Assembly: GCA_021157415.1 (NCBI GenBank)
Contig: JAGGWN010000059.1
Location: forward strand, 1-47,683
Reading direction: 5' to 3'
Source of the DNA: Bacteroidales bacterium
GTDB taxonomy: Bacteria > Bacteroidota > Bacteroidia > Bacteroidales > VadinHA17
DNA: 47,683 nt
The position numbers and the translations under genes were made by a program. The notes beneath the pieces are model-generated. The model was given only the letters and a program-made list of their open reading frames with translations. It did no database searches and was not told the DNA's origin. Numbering within the stretch: position 1 is the stretch's first letter; each line of letters starts with the position of its first letter. Below, piece after piece: positions 27,550 through 36,703 of the stretch.

Positions 27550-27594
27550 TAACCACTGACAAATTTTAGTTTACGTAATTTAATTTTATCACAT

Positions 27595-30500
27595 ATGCCA
27601 TTCAGAAAAGATACGAAAGTAAATTCTGATTTTACCAAGGTTACCATTGGCCTTGCATCACCGGAAGAAATTCTTGAACAGTCGCACGGAGAGGTGCTGA
27701 AGCCGGAAACCATCAATTACCGGACATACAAACCCGAGCGTGACGGTCTTTTTTGTGAAAGAATCTTCGGCCCCGTTAAGGATTATGAATGCCATTGTGG
27801 AAAATACAAGGGAATCCGTTATAAAGGAATCGTTTGTGACCGCTGTGGTGTTGAAGTAACGGAGAAAAAAGTCAGACGGGAACGTATGGGGCACATCAAC
27901 CTGGTAGTGCCTGTTGCCCATATCTGGTATTTCCGTTCTATGCCCAACAAAATTGGATATCTGCTGGGACTGCCCACTAAAAAGCTCGACTCCATCATTT
28001 ACTATGAGAGATATGTTGTAATCAACCCCGGCATCAAAGAACAAGACGGGGTCAAGTACATGGATTTTCTTACCGAAGAAGAATATTTGGACATCATGGA
28101 TTCTCTTCCGAAAGAAAACCAATACCTGGAGGATGATGATCCTCAAAAATTTATTGCCGATATGGGAGGACAGGCTTTGTACAGGCTCCTGTCACGTCTC
28201 GACCTGGATGAAATGTCCTATACCCTGCGGCATAAAGCCAATACGGAAACCTCTCAGCAGCGTAAAAACGAAGCTCTTAAGCGATTGCAGGTGGTAGAGG
28301 CATTCCGGGCTTCCAAAAATGTGAACCGTCCCGAGTGGATGATTATCAAGGTGGTTCCCGTGATCCCTCCGGACCTGCGCCCCCTGGTGCCACTCGATGG
28401 AGGCCGTTTTGCCACTTCCGACCTGAATGACCTGTACCGAAGGGTTATCATCCGGAACAACCGGTTGAAAAGACTTATCGAGATCAAGGCTCCCGAAGTA
28501 ATCCTTAGAAATGAGAAGAGGATGCTCCAGGAAGCCGTGGACTCTTTGTTTGACAATTCCAGAAAGTCCAATGTGGTAAAAACCGAATCGAACCGTCCCT
28601 TAAAGTCTCTGAGTGATAGCCTGAAAGGAAAACAAGGGCGTTTTCGTCAGAACCTGCTGGGTAAACGTGTCGATTACTCTGCCCGTTCCGTGATCGTGGT
28701 TGGCCCGGAGTTGCAGATGCATGAATGCGGACTACCCAAAGACATGGCTGCCGAACTGTACAAACCTTTTATCATCCGGAAACTGATAGAACGAGGGATT
28801 GTAAAAACGGTGAAATCGGCCAAAAAAATTGTGGACAGAAAAGATCCCGTTGTTTGGGATATTCTGGAGAATGTGTTGAAAGGACATCCCGTATTATTAA
28901 ACAGGGCGCCTACACTGCACCGTCTGGGGATACAGGCTTTCCAGCCGAAACTTATCGAAGGAAAAGCCATTCAGTTACATCCGCTGGCCTGTACGGGATT
29001 CAATGCTGACTTTGACGGTGACCAGATGGCTGTACATTTGCCGTTGGGCAATGCCGCTGTTCTGGAAGCACAATTGTTGATGCTGGCATCACATAATATT
29101 CTGAATCCTGCCAATGGAGCACCTATCACTGTGCCTTCACAGGACATGGTACTGGGTCTTTATTATATCACCAAAGCCAGAAAAAGCTCGGAAAAAGAAA
29201 CTATTCCCGGCGAAGGAATGTTTTTCTATTCCTCAGAAGAAGTGATCATTGCTTATAATGAGAAGAAAGTGGATCTTCACGCAATGATAAAGGTTCGCGT
29301 GGATGATATGGAAAACGGAAAACTCGTCAAAAAACTGGTGGAAACCACAGTCGGAAGAGTGCTCTTTAATGAAGTAGTCCCGAAGGAGATGGGTTATATC
29401 AACACCTTGCTGACCAAAAAAGCACTGCGTGATATTATCGGAACCGTATTGAAGAAGACAGGGACGGCCACAACAGCCAGATTTCTGGATGATATTAAGG
29501 CCATGGGCTATGAGATGGCATTCCGCGCAGGACTGTCCTTCAACCTGGGTGACGTGATTGTGCCTGAAGAGAAAGAAAAACTTATAGAAGAAGGGTACCA
29601 GCAGGTTGAAGAGGTATTGAACAATTACAATATGGGTTTCATTACCAACAATGAGCGGTATAATCAGATCATTGATATCTGGACACATACCAATGCCAAG
29701 CTGACCCAGGTGTTAATGAAGCGCCTGTCTGGGGACAAGCAGGGATTCAATTCCGTATATATGATGCTGGATTCTGGAGCCCGGGGGTCAAAAGAACAGA
29801 TACGTCAGCTCTCCGGCATGAGAGGGCTTATGGCCAAACCGCAAAAATCCGGTTCTACCGGTTCCGAGATTATCGAGAACCCTATCCTTTCCAACTTCAA
29901 GGAAGGTCTGTCGGTACTGGAATACTTTATCTCGACACACGGGGCCCGGAAGGGATTGGCTGATACGGCTCTGAAAACAGCCGATGCAGGTTATCTGACC
30001 CGTAGATTGGTGGATGTATCACAGGATGTGGTGATCACCGAAGAAGATTGTGGTACCCTATTGGGATTGCAGGCTACAGCCATCAAGAAAAATGAAGAAG
30101 TGGTTGAAACTTTATACGACAGAATACTTGGTCGTACCACCGTTCATGATATTTACCATCCGACAACCGGCGAACTCATCATTGGTGCGGGCGAAGAGAT
30201 CACGGAAGATGTTGCCCGGAAGATTGAGGATTCTCCCATTGAGCAGGTCGAGATCCGTTCGGTACTGACATGTGAATCCAAACAGGGCGTATGTGCCAAA
30301 TGTTACGGACGTAACCTTGCCACCGGGAAAATGGTGCAGATAGGAGAGGCTGTGGGTGTGATTGCGGCCCAGTCAATCGGAGAACCCGGGACACAGCTTA
30401 CCCTGCGTACTTTCCACGTGGGAGGGACCGCTTCCAACATTACCGCCGAGTCAAGCATTGTTGCCAAGTATGACGGTGTTGTTGAAATTGAGGACTTACG

Positions 30501-31887
30501 TACCGTTTCGAAAAAAGATGAAACCGGAAAGAAAGTGTCTATCGTCATCGGGCGTTTGGGAGAACTGAAGCTGATTGATGAAAATACCGGCATTGTTCTT
30601 ACAACCCATGCCGTTCCCTACGGTTCTACACTTTTCGTAAAACCGGGGGATAAGGTCAAAAAAGGAAAACTTCTCTGCGAATGGGATCCGTTTAATGCAG
30701 TGATCATCTCCGAAACCGACGGAGTGGTTAAGTATGATAATCTGATCGAGAGTCAGACCTTCCACGGAGAAACGGACGAACAGACCGGTTTCCATGAGAA
30801 AGTGATCATTGAGTCAAGGGATAAAACCAAAAACCCAATGATCAAGATCATGTCGAAGGACAATGAAGTGTTGAAATCCTATAACCTGCCGGTGGGTGCC
30901 CACCTGATTCCGGAAGAAAAAGATAAAGTAAAAGCCGGAGATATCCTGGTGAAGATCCCGAGAGCAGTCGGTAAATCAGGCGACATCACAGGAGGGCTGC
31001 CCAGGGTGACCGAATTGTTTGAAGCCCGTAATCCGTCCAACCCTGCTGTCGTGTCTGAAATTGACGGGGAAGTTTCTTTTGGGAAAATCAAACGCGGAAA
31101 CCGTGAGGTCATTGTGAAGTCGAGAACAGGTGAAGTGAAAAAGTATCTGGTTTCGTTGTCCAAGCAGATCCTGGTACAGGAGAATGATTATGTTCGTGCC
31201 GGAACACCTATGTCTGACGGAGCAATCACTCCGGAAGATATCCTGGCGATCAAGGGTCCGACGGAAGTGCAGGAATATATTGTCAATGAGGTACAGGAAG
31301 TGTACCGGTTGCAGGGAGTGAAGATCAATGATAAGCATTTTGAAGTGATCGTTCGTCAGATGATGCGTAAGGTAGTGATTGCAGACCCGGGTGATACCAA
31401 GTTCCTCGAGAAACAAATCGTTGACAAAAATGTGTTCCATGACGAGAATGATTGGATCTATGACAAGAAAGTTGTTGTGGATCCGGGAGACTCAGAGACA
31501 CTGAAGGCCGGCCAGATCATTTCAGCCCGCCGTCTCAGGGATGAAAATTCCGTGTTGAAACGCCGCGACCTGAAACTGGTGGAAGCCAGGGATGCTATCC
31601 CGGCAACCTCCAGTCAGGTGTTGCAGGGAATTACAAGGGCCGCTTTGCAGACCAAGAGTTTTATCTCTGCCGCTTCCTTCCAGGAAACGACCAAAGTACT
31701 GAACGAAGCTGCTATCAGTGGGAAAGTTGACCATCTGGAAGGACTGAAGGAGAATGTGATCGTAGGTCATCTTATTCCTGCCGGTACCGGTATGCGGAAA
31801 TATAAAAAACTGATCGTAGGTTCGAAGGACGAGTATGAGTTGCTCACCTCTGATGCTGAAGATCAGGAAGATAAAAAAGATGAATAA
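27595..31887 (+). CDS. rpoC: DNA-directed RNA polymerase subunit beta'
   Basis: A 1430-residue beta' subunit. The N-terminal zinc site uses Cys66, Cys68, Cys81 and Cys84 (CHC...CDRC). The catalytic NADFDGD is at residues 470-476, with Asp472, Asp474 and Asp476 binding Mg2+. The second zinc site uses Cys819, Cys893, Cys900 and Cys903. Trigger-loop and bridge-helix regions are present, and the C-terminus ends in an acidic tail ([11 protein letters not shown]). The DUF3467 gene follows 18 bases later and is likely co-transcribed. Confidence 0.99.
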   Translation: MPFRKDTKVNSDFTKVTIGLASPEEILEQSHGEVLKPETINYRTYKPERDGLFCERIFGPVKDYECHCGKYKGIRYKGIVCDRCGVEVTEKKVRRERMGHINLVVPVAHIWYFRSMPNKIGYLLGLPTKKLDSIIYYERYVVINPGIKEQDGVKYMDFLTEEEYLDIMDSLPKENQYLEDDDPQKFIADMGGQALYRLLSRLDLDEMSYTLRHKANTETSQQRKNEALKRLQVVEAFRASKNVNRPEWMIIKVVPVIPPDLRPLVPLDGGRFATSDLNDLYRRVIIRNNRLKRLIEIKAPEVILRNEKRMLQEAVDSLFDNSRKSNVVKTESNRPLKSLSDSLKGKQGRFRQNLLGKRVDYSARSVIVVGPELQMHECGLPKDMAAELYKPFIIRKLIERGIVKTVKSAKKIVDRKDPVVWDILENVLKGHPVLLNRAPTLHRLGIQAFQPKLIEGKAIQLHPLACTGFNADFDGDQMAVHLPLGNAAVLEAQLLMLASHNILNPANGAPITVPSQDMVLGLYYITKARKSSEKETIPGEGMFFYSSEEVIIAYNEKKVDLHAMIKVRVDDMENGKLVKKLVETTVGRVLFNEVVPKEMGYINTLLTKKALRDIIGTVLKKTGTATTARFLDDIKAMGYEMAFRAGLSFNLGDVIVPEEKEKLIEEGYQQVEEVLNNYNMGFITNNERYNQIIDIWTHTNAKLTQVLMKRLSGDKQGFNSVYMMLDSGARGSKEQIRQLSGMRGLMAKPQKSGSTGSEIIENPILSNFKEGLSVLEYFISTHGARKGLADTALKTADAGYLTRRLVDVSQDVVITEEDCGTLLGLQATAIKKNEEVVETLYDRILGRTTVHDIYHPTTGELIIGAGEEITEDVARKIEDSPIEQVEIRSVLTCESKQGVCAKCYGRNLATGKMVQIGEAVGVIAAQSIGEPGTQLTLRTFHVGGTASNITAESSIVAKYDGVVEIEDLRTVSKKDETGKKVSIVIGRLGELKLIDENTGIVLTTHAVPYGSTLFVKPGDKVKKGKLLCEWDPFNAVIISETDGVVKYDNLIESQTFHGETDEQTGFHEKVIIESRDKTKNPMIKIMSKDNEVLKSYNLPVGAHLIPEEKDKVKAGDILVKIPRAVGKSGDITGGLPRVTELFEARNPSNPAVVSEIDGEVSFGKIKRGNREVIVKSRTGEVKKYLVSLSKQILVQENDYVRAGTPMSDGAITPEDILAIKGPTEVQEYIVNEVQEVYRLQGVKINDKHFEVIVRQMMRKVVIADPGDTKFLEKQIVDKNVFHDENDWIYDKKVVVDPGDSETLKAGQIISARRLRDENSVLKRRDLKLVEARDAIPATSSQVLQGITRAALQTKSFISAASFQETTKVLNEAAISGKVDHLEGLKENVIVGHLIPAGTGMRKYKKLIVGSKDEYELLTSDAEDQEDKKDE

Positions 31888-31905
31888 AACCATAAATTCA
31901 GGATC

Positions 31906-32226
31906 ATGGATGAAAAAGTAAAACAGAACCAGATCAATATTGAACTGAACGATGAAGTGGCACAGGGGATCTATTCCAACCTGGCAATCATCACCCATTC
32001 AAGTGCAGAATTTGTATTGGATTTTGTCCGGGTGATGCCTGGTGTGCCTAAAGCCCGGGTACAATCCAGAATCATCCTGACCCCTGAACATGCCAAAAGG
32101 CTTCTGTTGGCCTTACAGGATAATATCGCCAAATATGAGTCGGTGCACGGTAAGATCAAGGATGTACAGGGAGCCGGTGGACCAGTCATGCCGATGAATT
32201 TTGGAGGCCCTACCGCACAAGCTTAA
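31906..32226 (+). CDS. DUF3467 protein downstream of rpoC
   Basis: A 106-residue protein of the DUF3467 family. It shows the family pattern IELNDEVAQGIYSNLAIITHSSAEFVLDF split over residues 10-40, then RVMPGVPKARVQSRIILTPEHAKRLL, then a Gly/Pro-rich tail (GGPVMPMNFGGP). No biochemical role is established. The fixed position after rpoC in Bacteroidota suggests a part in transcription or its control, but this is inference. It begins 18 bases after the rpoC stop and is followed by an intrinsic terminator. Confidence 0.93.
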   Translation: MDEKVKQNQINIELNDEVAQGIYSNLAIITHSSAEFVLDFVRVMPGVPKARVQSRIILTPEHAKRLLLALQDNIAKYESVHGKIKDVQGAGGPVMPMNFGGPTAQA

Positions 32227-32253
32227 TGGTATTCATGATAGTTGATATATGCT

Positions 32254-32285
32254 AAAAAGAGCTTCCTCCCGGGGAAGCTCTTTTT
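32254..32285 (+). terminator. Terminator of the rpoBC operon
   Basis: AAAAAGAGCTTCC (32254-32266) pairs perfectly with GGAAGCTCTTTTT (32273-32285), loop TCCCGG. The symmetric A and T runs allow action on either strand. Confidence 0.88.
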
Positions 32286-32545
32286 AGGTTTGTAGTAGTA
32301 ACCTGAGTTCGATATAAGATTTATCTCACAGAAAGCCATTAGTAAAATTCGATAATTAGCCCATATACTTCCTCTAATTTAATTGACGAAAAAAATCATA
32401 GCATTCCCTCAACATGGAATGTAAGATTTTCTTGTCAGGGTTCACCCAATGCAGCCTTCGGCTTATGCGCAATAGAGCCATTTACAATAACTCTATTGCG
32501 CAATTTGGGATTCATTATTGAGTGCTTTTAACTTTTTTCCTGAAC
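32286..32545. other. Gene-free gap with several hairpins
   Basis: No coding region is visible between the rpoBC terminator and the coiled-coil gene. The gap holds three inverted repeats: CATTCC/GGAATG at 32402-32421, AGCC-TTC-GGCT at 32453-32463, and the 12-bp pair at 32466-32502. None is followed by a U-tract on the + strand. It may be a decayed element or an unannotated structured RNA. Confidence 0.4.
32466..32502. repeat. 12-bp perfect inverted repeat
   Basis: TGCGCAATAGAG (32466-32477) and CTCTATTGCGCA (32491-32502) are exact complements around a 13-base spacer. The pair CCAA/TTGG flanks further out. It lies downstream of the minus-strand coiled-coil gene but has no following T-run. Confidence 0.65.
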
Positions 32546-33163
32546 CTACTGATTCCCTTTCAGTTTTTGGATTTCTTTATGATGACTGATGGTCATTTTT
32601 TCGATCCGTTCCCGCGTGCTTTTGCGATAGTTTTCAAACTCTTCCTTCAGATCATCCAGTTCATTTTTGGTGTGAACGGTTACGGTATGAGAACGCTTAT
32701 ACATCAGAAAAAGAATAACCAACAGGGCTGCCAGCCCTGCAATAATGCCCCACAAGAGAACATTGTAAGCCGCTTTGTTCATCCGGATGCCGAAAAGACG
32801 TAAGCTGTTTTTTGTGCGTGTGACCTCTTCCAGATCCTGTTTCGTCTTGGCAAGATTTCCTTTTAGTACGGTGATTTGCCGCTCCAGATCAAAGATTTTT
32901 TTATCCAGTTTATCAATGGTTTGCCTGGCCTGGTTCAATGAATCCAGGGAATTTTTCTTGATTTTCTGAAAGTAATCTTCCCGTATGGCACGGAAGTTAT
33001 CATATATCCTGGTTCTTTTCTGGATATATTCCAGTTGGTTTTTCAAGGTGGCCGTATCCAGTACCTGCGACATCTTTGCTTGGGCGTAAACGGTAACGTT
33101 GCTTCCCACCAGCAGGAACAGGAAACCAATGACCTTGGTGAGACGGTAGAGTATTTTTTTCAT
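32546..33163 (-). CDS. Membrane-anchored coiled-coil protein of unknown function
   Basis: A 205-residue protein I cannot assign to a known function. Residues 1-27 look like a signal peptide (cut after VYA). A periplasmic part (28-130) has heptad-pattern coiled coil at about 65-118 (LDKKIFDLERQITVLKGNL). One membrane helix spans about 133-155 (VLLWGIIAGLAALLVILFLMY), and a second coiled coil lies inside the cell (about 167-203). Proteins with this layout in Bacteroidota are sometimes labelled tRNA methyltransferases in databases, which this sequence does not support. It is divergent from PBP1A, so a structural or cell-wall scaffold role is conceivable only. Confidence 0.8.
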   Translation of the reverse strand: MKKILYRLTKVIGFLFLLVGSNVTVYAQAKMSQVLDTATLKNQLEYIQKRTRIYDNFRAIREDYFQKIKKNSLDSLNQARQTIDKLDKKIFDLERQITVLKGNLAKTKQDLEEVTRTKNSLRLFGIRMNKAAYNVLLWGIIAGLAALLVILFLMYKRSHTVTVHTKNELDDLKEEFENYRKSTRERIEKMTISHHKEIQKLKGNQ

Positions 33164-33210
33164 GACAACATGCTTATTGTGTTATGTTTTATAACGGGTA
33201 AAATTAGAAA

Positions 33211-33236
33211 TAATTACCGAGAATCTCGGTTAATTA
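33211..33236. promoter_or_regulatory. Dyad-symmetric site in the PBP1A upstream region
   Basis: ACCGAGA-A-TCTCGGT (33216-33230) is a perfect palindrome with one central base. The flanks TAATT and TAATTA extend the symmetry, with one extra base on the right. It lies between the divergent coiled-coil and PBP1A genes and looks like a binding site for a dimeric regulator. Confidence 0.4.
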
Positions 33237-33303
33237 TCAGTGTTATTGACGAACCTGGTCTGAAATTGTCGTGGGAACAATCTTCCGAAAGGATTAAGGT
33301 TAC

Positions 33304-33311
33304 TATCTTTG
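33304..33311 (+). promoter_or_regulatory. -7 promoter element for the PBP1A gene
   Basis: TATCTTTG fits TAnnTTTG and predicts a start near 33318, about 30 bases before the ATG. No clear -33 TTTG. Confidence 0.4.
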
Positions 33312-33347
33312 TACGGCTGAATATAACAAAGAGGAAGGGCGACCGGA

Positions 33348-35699
33348 ATGGTGGCAACAAACAGATACAAAAAGAAAAGCAAGTTTTCCCGTTCGTGGAA
33401 GGGGCCGGCAGTCAAAGCGTTACTTAACTTACTGGGGGCCGGATTCCTTCTTTTTGCTTTTCTTATTTTTCTGATCTGGGCTGGTTTTTTCGGACCCCTG
33501 CCGTCCAGGGAGTCATTGGTTCATATACGTCAGAATACGGCTTCGGAAGTATATTCGCTGGATGGAAAACTGATGGGACGCTATTTTATTGAAAACCGTC
33601 TGACCATCGGGAATAAAAACATCTCCCCCCACGTCATACACGCCCTGGTAGCTACGGAGGATTCCCGTTTTTTTGATCATCACGGCATTGATTATATCAG
33701 CCTGGGAAGAGTGTTGGTGAGGACGATTTTGCTGGGGGAACGTTCACAGGGTGGTGGAAGCACCATCAGCGAACAACTGGCCCGGAATATCTTTCCACGG
33801 AAAGGTCATTTCTGGGGCTCCTTACTGGTGAGCAAGGTGAAGGAAGCTTTCATCGCTGCGCGTCTGGAAAAAGTGTATGACAAAGAGCAGATCCTTACGT
33901 TGTATCTGAATACGGTGCCGTTCGGAGAGGATATCTATGGGATAGAAATCGCCTCACAGCGTTTTTTCGGTAAACCTGCCGGAGCACTGAACCCTGCCGA
34001 AGCAGCTACCCTGGTGGGTATGCTGGCAGCCAATACAGCTTACAGCCCCCGCCTGCATCCTGAAAGAAGCAAAAAACGCCGGAATATTGTGTTGCGCCGT
34101 ATGAAAGAACACGGGTTTCTGACGGAGGAAGAGATGAGAAACTGGCAGAAATCTCCATTGGTTTTGCATTACAGGAGAATAGACCAGAACGCCGGGATTG
34201 CCCCCTATTTCAGGGATATTGCGAGACTGGAAGCGGAAAAGATCCTGAAAGAAAAATACGGAGATACGGTGAATATCCTGACCGATGGGCTGAAGATCTA
34301 CACAACCATTCATTCGGTGCTGCAGCAATCTGCCGAACAGGCCGTTCAAAAGCGTATGAAAGTGTTGCAGAAAGAGTTTGACCGGCACTGGCAGGGACGA
34401 ATGCCCTGGCCTGATTCTTCCGGTCTTTTTATGCATGCCGTCAGGAACAGCTCACGCTATAAATACTGGCATGAGAAAGGATTAACCGAAAAAGCCATCC
34501 TGCAGAAGATGAGTGTACCCGTTACGCTGACAAACGATAAAACCCGGCAAATGACAATCTATACGCCGCTTGACTCCGTTAAGCAGAGCCTGATGACCCT
34601 GCATGCCGGTTTTATGGCGGAAGATCCGTATTCAGGATTTATCTTGGCCTGGGTGGGGGGCATTGACCATAGCCGGTTTCAATATGATCATGTTACGGCG
34701 AAAAGGCAGGCAGGATCTACGTTTAAGCCGTTTGTTTATGCTGCTGCTCTTGAGAAGGGGATCTCTCCCTGCAGGTTCTTCTCCAACGACCGCAGGATAT
34801 TTACCGAATTTGACGACTGGTCCCCGGAGAATGCCGAAGGGGAATATAACGGTTTTTATTCTCTGAAAGGAGCACTGGCTCATTCAGTGAATACCGTGAC
34901 TGCCGCCGTGCTTGAAGAAGTCGGTGTAGCAAGGGTTGTGGAGATGGCCGAAAAGCTGGGAATCCGGTCTGAGATTCCGGCGGTGCCTTCCATTGCCTTG
35001 GGAACGGTCTCCCTGTCGCTGCTGGAACTGACCAATGCCTATACGCCTTTTGTGAACGGGGGGAAGCGAAAAGAACCCGTTTCGATCCTGAAAATTACCG
35101 ACAGTCATGGAGGGGTGTTGTATGAATATCACGCTGAGGATCCCCAAACCCGGGTGCTGGATGAAGACATCAGCCGGATGATGCTGTATATGTTGCGGGA
35201 GGTGGTGGATTCGGGAACAGCCCGGTCCCTGAGAAGTGTCTATCATCTGCAGGAAGACCTGGCCGGGAAAACAGGTACGACACAAAACAATGCCGATGGA
35301 TGGTTTATAGGCATCACCCCGGGGCTAGTGGCCGGATGTTGGGTGGGCGCCGAAAGTCCGCAGGTACATTTCCGGACGATCACGCTGGGACAGGGTGCGC
35401 ATATGGCGCTGCCTGTCTTTGCCGGATTCGTAAAAAATATAAATAGGGATCCGCAGGCAAGGAAATATGTGCGAGGAAGTTTTCCTTTGCTCACGGCTGA
35501 AGATATGAAAAAACTCGACTGTCCGGATTATTCTCCGGTCAACCCCGAAGAGAACTTCTTCAAACGATTGTTCGGCCGGAAACAGCTCTCAGATTCCCTG
35601 CGCCAGGTGAAACAGAAAATGCGGCAGGAACGACAGAAGATACGTCGTAAAAAGATACGTGAGACCATGCAGCGTCTTTTTGGGAAAAAGAAACGATAA
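33348..35699 (+). CDS. mrcA: Bifunctional penicillin-binding protein 1A
   Basis: A 783-residue class A PBP that polymerises and cross-links peptidoglycan. A basic cytoplasmic tail (1-20) precedes one membrane helix (about 25-48). The GT51 glycosyltransferase shows EDSRFFDHHG (104-113) with catalytic Glu104 and GGSTISEQL (136-144). The transpeptidase has the nucleophile in STFK (Ser457, Lys460), SVN (513-515) and KTGTT (641-645). The C-terminus is a very basic coiled tail (about 735-783, RQVKQKMRQERQKIRRKK) with no obvious domain. The gene converges on the GNAT gene, with only eight bases between their ends. Confidence 0.97.
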   Translation: MVATNRYKKKSKFSRSWKGPAVKALLNLLGAGFLLFAFLIFLIWAGFFGPLPSRESLVHIRQNTASEVYSLDGKLMGRYFIENRLTIGNKNISPHVIHALVATEDSRFFDHHGIDYISLGRVLVRTILLGERSQGGGSTISEQLARNIFPRKGHFWGSLLVSKVKEAFIAARLEKVYDKEQILTLYLNTVPFGEDIYGIEIASQRFFGKPAGALNPAEAATLVGMLAANTAYSPRLHPERSKKRRNIVLRRMKEHGFLTEEEMRNWQKSPLVLHYRRIDQNAGIAPYFRDIARLEAEKILKEKYGDTVNILTDGLKIYTTIHSVLQQSAEQAVQKRMKVLQKEFDRHWQGRMPWPDSSGLFMHAVRNSSRYKYWHEKGLTEKAILQKMSVPVTLTNDKTRQMTIYTPLDSVKQSLMTLHAGFMAEDPYSGFILAWVGGIDHSRFQYDHVTAKRQAGSTFKPFVYAAALEKGISPCRFFSNDRRIFTEFDDWSPENAEGEYNGFYSLKGALAHSVNTVTAAVLEEVGVARVVEMAEKLGIRSEIPAVPSIALGTVSLSLLELTNAYTPFVNGGKRKEPVSILKITDSHGGVLYEYHAEDPQTRVLDEDISRMMLYMLREVVDSGTARSLRSVYHLQEDLAGKTGTTQNNADGWFIGITPGLVAGCWVGAESPQVHFRTITLGQGAHMALPVFAGFVKNINRDPQARKYVRGSFPLLTAEDMKKLDCPDYSPVNPEENFFKRLFGRKQLSDSLRQVKQKMRQERQKIRRKKIRETMQRLFGKKKR

Positions 35700-35707
35700 C
35701 GGGAAGA

Positions 35708-36184
35708 CTAATTCCTGAAAACGGGGCCGGTGGTTTTACGCATAAAAATCTCATCATACCCCTCCGCCAGATAATTCCTGATAACACCTATCTCCCGGTA
35801 TCCTCTTCTTACATAAAATTGTTTGGCGACTTCATTAAAAGAAGAGACGCACAAAAAAACATTGGAGTGTCCTGCGAAGATCCGTTGTTCAATAAAATCC
35901 ATAATCTGACTGCCTACATGTTTTTTCCGCCATTGGTCGCTGACAGCTATGCTTTTCAAGTATCCGGTACAGGCGCCTTTCATCTGGATGACCGCTACGC
36001 CGGCTATCTCTTCTCCCGCAAGAGCAACCCACGATTCGTAGATCGGATCGCGCAGGGTTTCTTCGATTTGCCCGACTGTTATCTGCAGGGTGATCCATGG
36101 ATCCGTGCCGGCCATGAGCGTTGCACAGGCTTCTATCTCTGATTTTGTCTCAAGAGACTTTATGATGATCTGCTTTTCTCCCAT
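35708..36184 (-). CDS. GNAT family N-acetyltransferase
   Basis: A 158-residue GNAT. The acetyl-CoA segment is YLKSIAVSDQWRKKHVGSQIM (visible near residues 79-98), where the canonical Q/RxxGxG is slightly altered to KKHVGS. The late motif AKQFYVRRGYREIGVIRNY (about 124-142) is the usual C-terminal Tyr-rich part. Substrate unknown; small-molecule or protein N-acetylation are both possible. Its start codon at 36184 touches the truncated amidase remnant on the other strand, which suggests that this gene arrived or moved by a rearrangement that removed the amidase 5' half. Confidence 0.85.
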   Translation of the reverse strand: MGEKQIIIKSLETKSEIEACATLMAGTDPWITLQITVGQIEETLRDPIYESWVALAGEEIAGVAVIQMKGACTGYLKSIAVSDQWRKKHVGSQIMDFIEQRIFAGHSNVFLCVSSFNEVAKQFYVRRGYREIGVIRNYLAEGYDEIFMRKTTGPVFRN

Positions 36185-36590
36185 TGTAGCCGATGCCGGT
36201 AACCTGAATGTCTCCGCCCACTTTCTGGTTGATCGTGATGGGACGGTTTACCGGCTTCTGAAAGAGACCTGGATGGCAAGGCATGTGATAGGATTGAATT
36301 ATTATAGTATCGGGATAGAGAATGTGGGAGGCGCCGGTGGGGTGGACAATATGACACCCCAACAAATCGAAGCCAATGCCAAGCTGGTTCGATATCTGGT
36401 AAAGAAATACCCGACCATAAAGTATCTCATCGGACATTATGAATATACCCGGATGGAGCAAACTCCTTTTTGGATGGAAAAGGATAGTACCTACCGTACG
36501 GTGAAAACAGACCCAAGCAAAGCTTTTATGCAGGCGGTCAGGGCATGGGTATCCGATATCCGACCTGAGCCTGCGCCATCCCTGAGATAG
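36185..36590 (+). pseudogene. 5'-truncated N-acetylmuramoyl-L-alanine amidase (Amidase_2) remnant
   Basis: From about 36190 the frame encodes the C-terminal two thirds of a peptidoglycan-recognition/amidase_2 protein. It reads GNLNVSAHFLVDRDGTVYRL, then MARHVIGLNYYSIGIENVGG, IKYLIGHYEYTRME with a zinc-ligand His, and YRTVKTDPSKAFMQAVRAW. The usual signal peptide and the first zinc-ligand His segment (IVLHWTA-like in relatives) are absent; the sequence instead runs straight into the start of the divergent GNAT gene. An ATG at 36090 can be read in frame, but the added residues are antisense to GNAT and unlike amidase. No enzyme activity is expected. Confidence 0.8.
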
Positions 36591-36675
36591 CAAGCTAAAA
36601 AACAGCAGATGCGGGACCCGGAACTCAAAATTTACAGCATTGTGCCCCGGACATGAGGCACATCCCCCTATGCTA
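36591..36675. other. Short gene-free gap
   Basis: Sequence between the amidase remnant and the heptad repeat. I see no gene, hairpin or promoter that I would support. Confidence 0.4.
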
Positions 36676-36703
36676 CTCTCACCTCTAAACCCTCAACCCT
36701 CTT
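36676..36703 (-). repeat. Four-unit purine-rich heptad repeat after the serine hydrolase stop
   Basis: On the minus strand, starting in the TAA stop, the units are AAGAGGG, TTGAGGG, TTTAGAG, GTGAGAG. Units are degenerate but the period of 7 holds. Position and strand match the repeat after the SDR gene. Confidence 0.55.
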
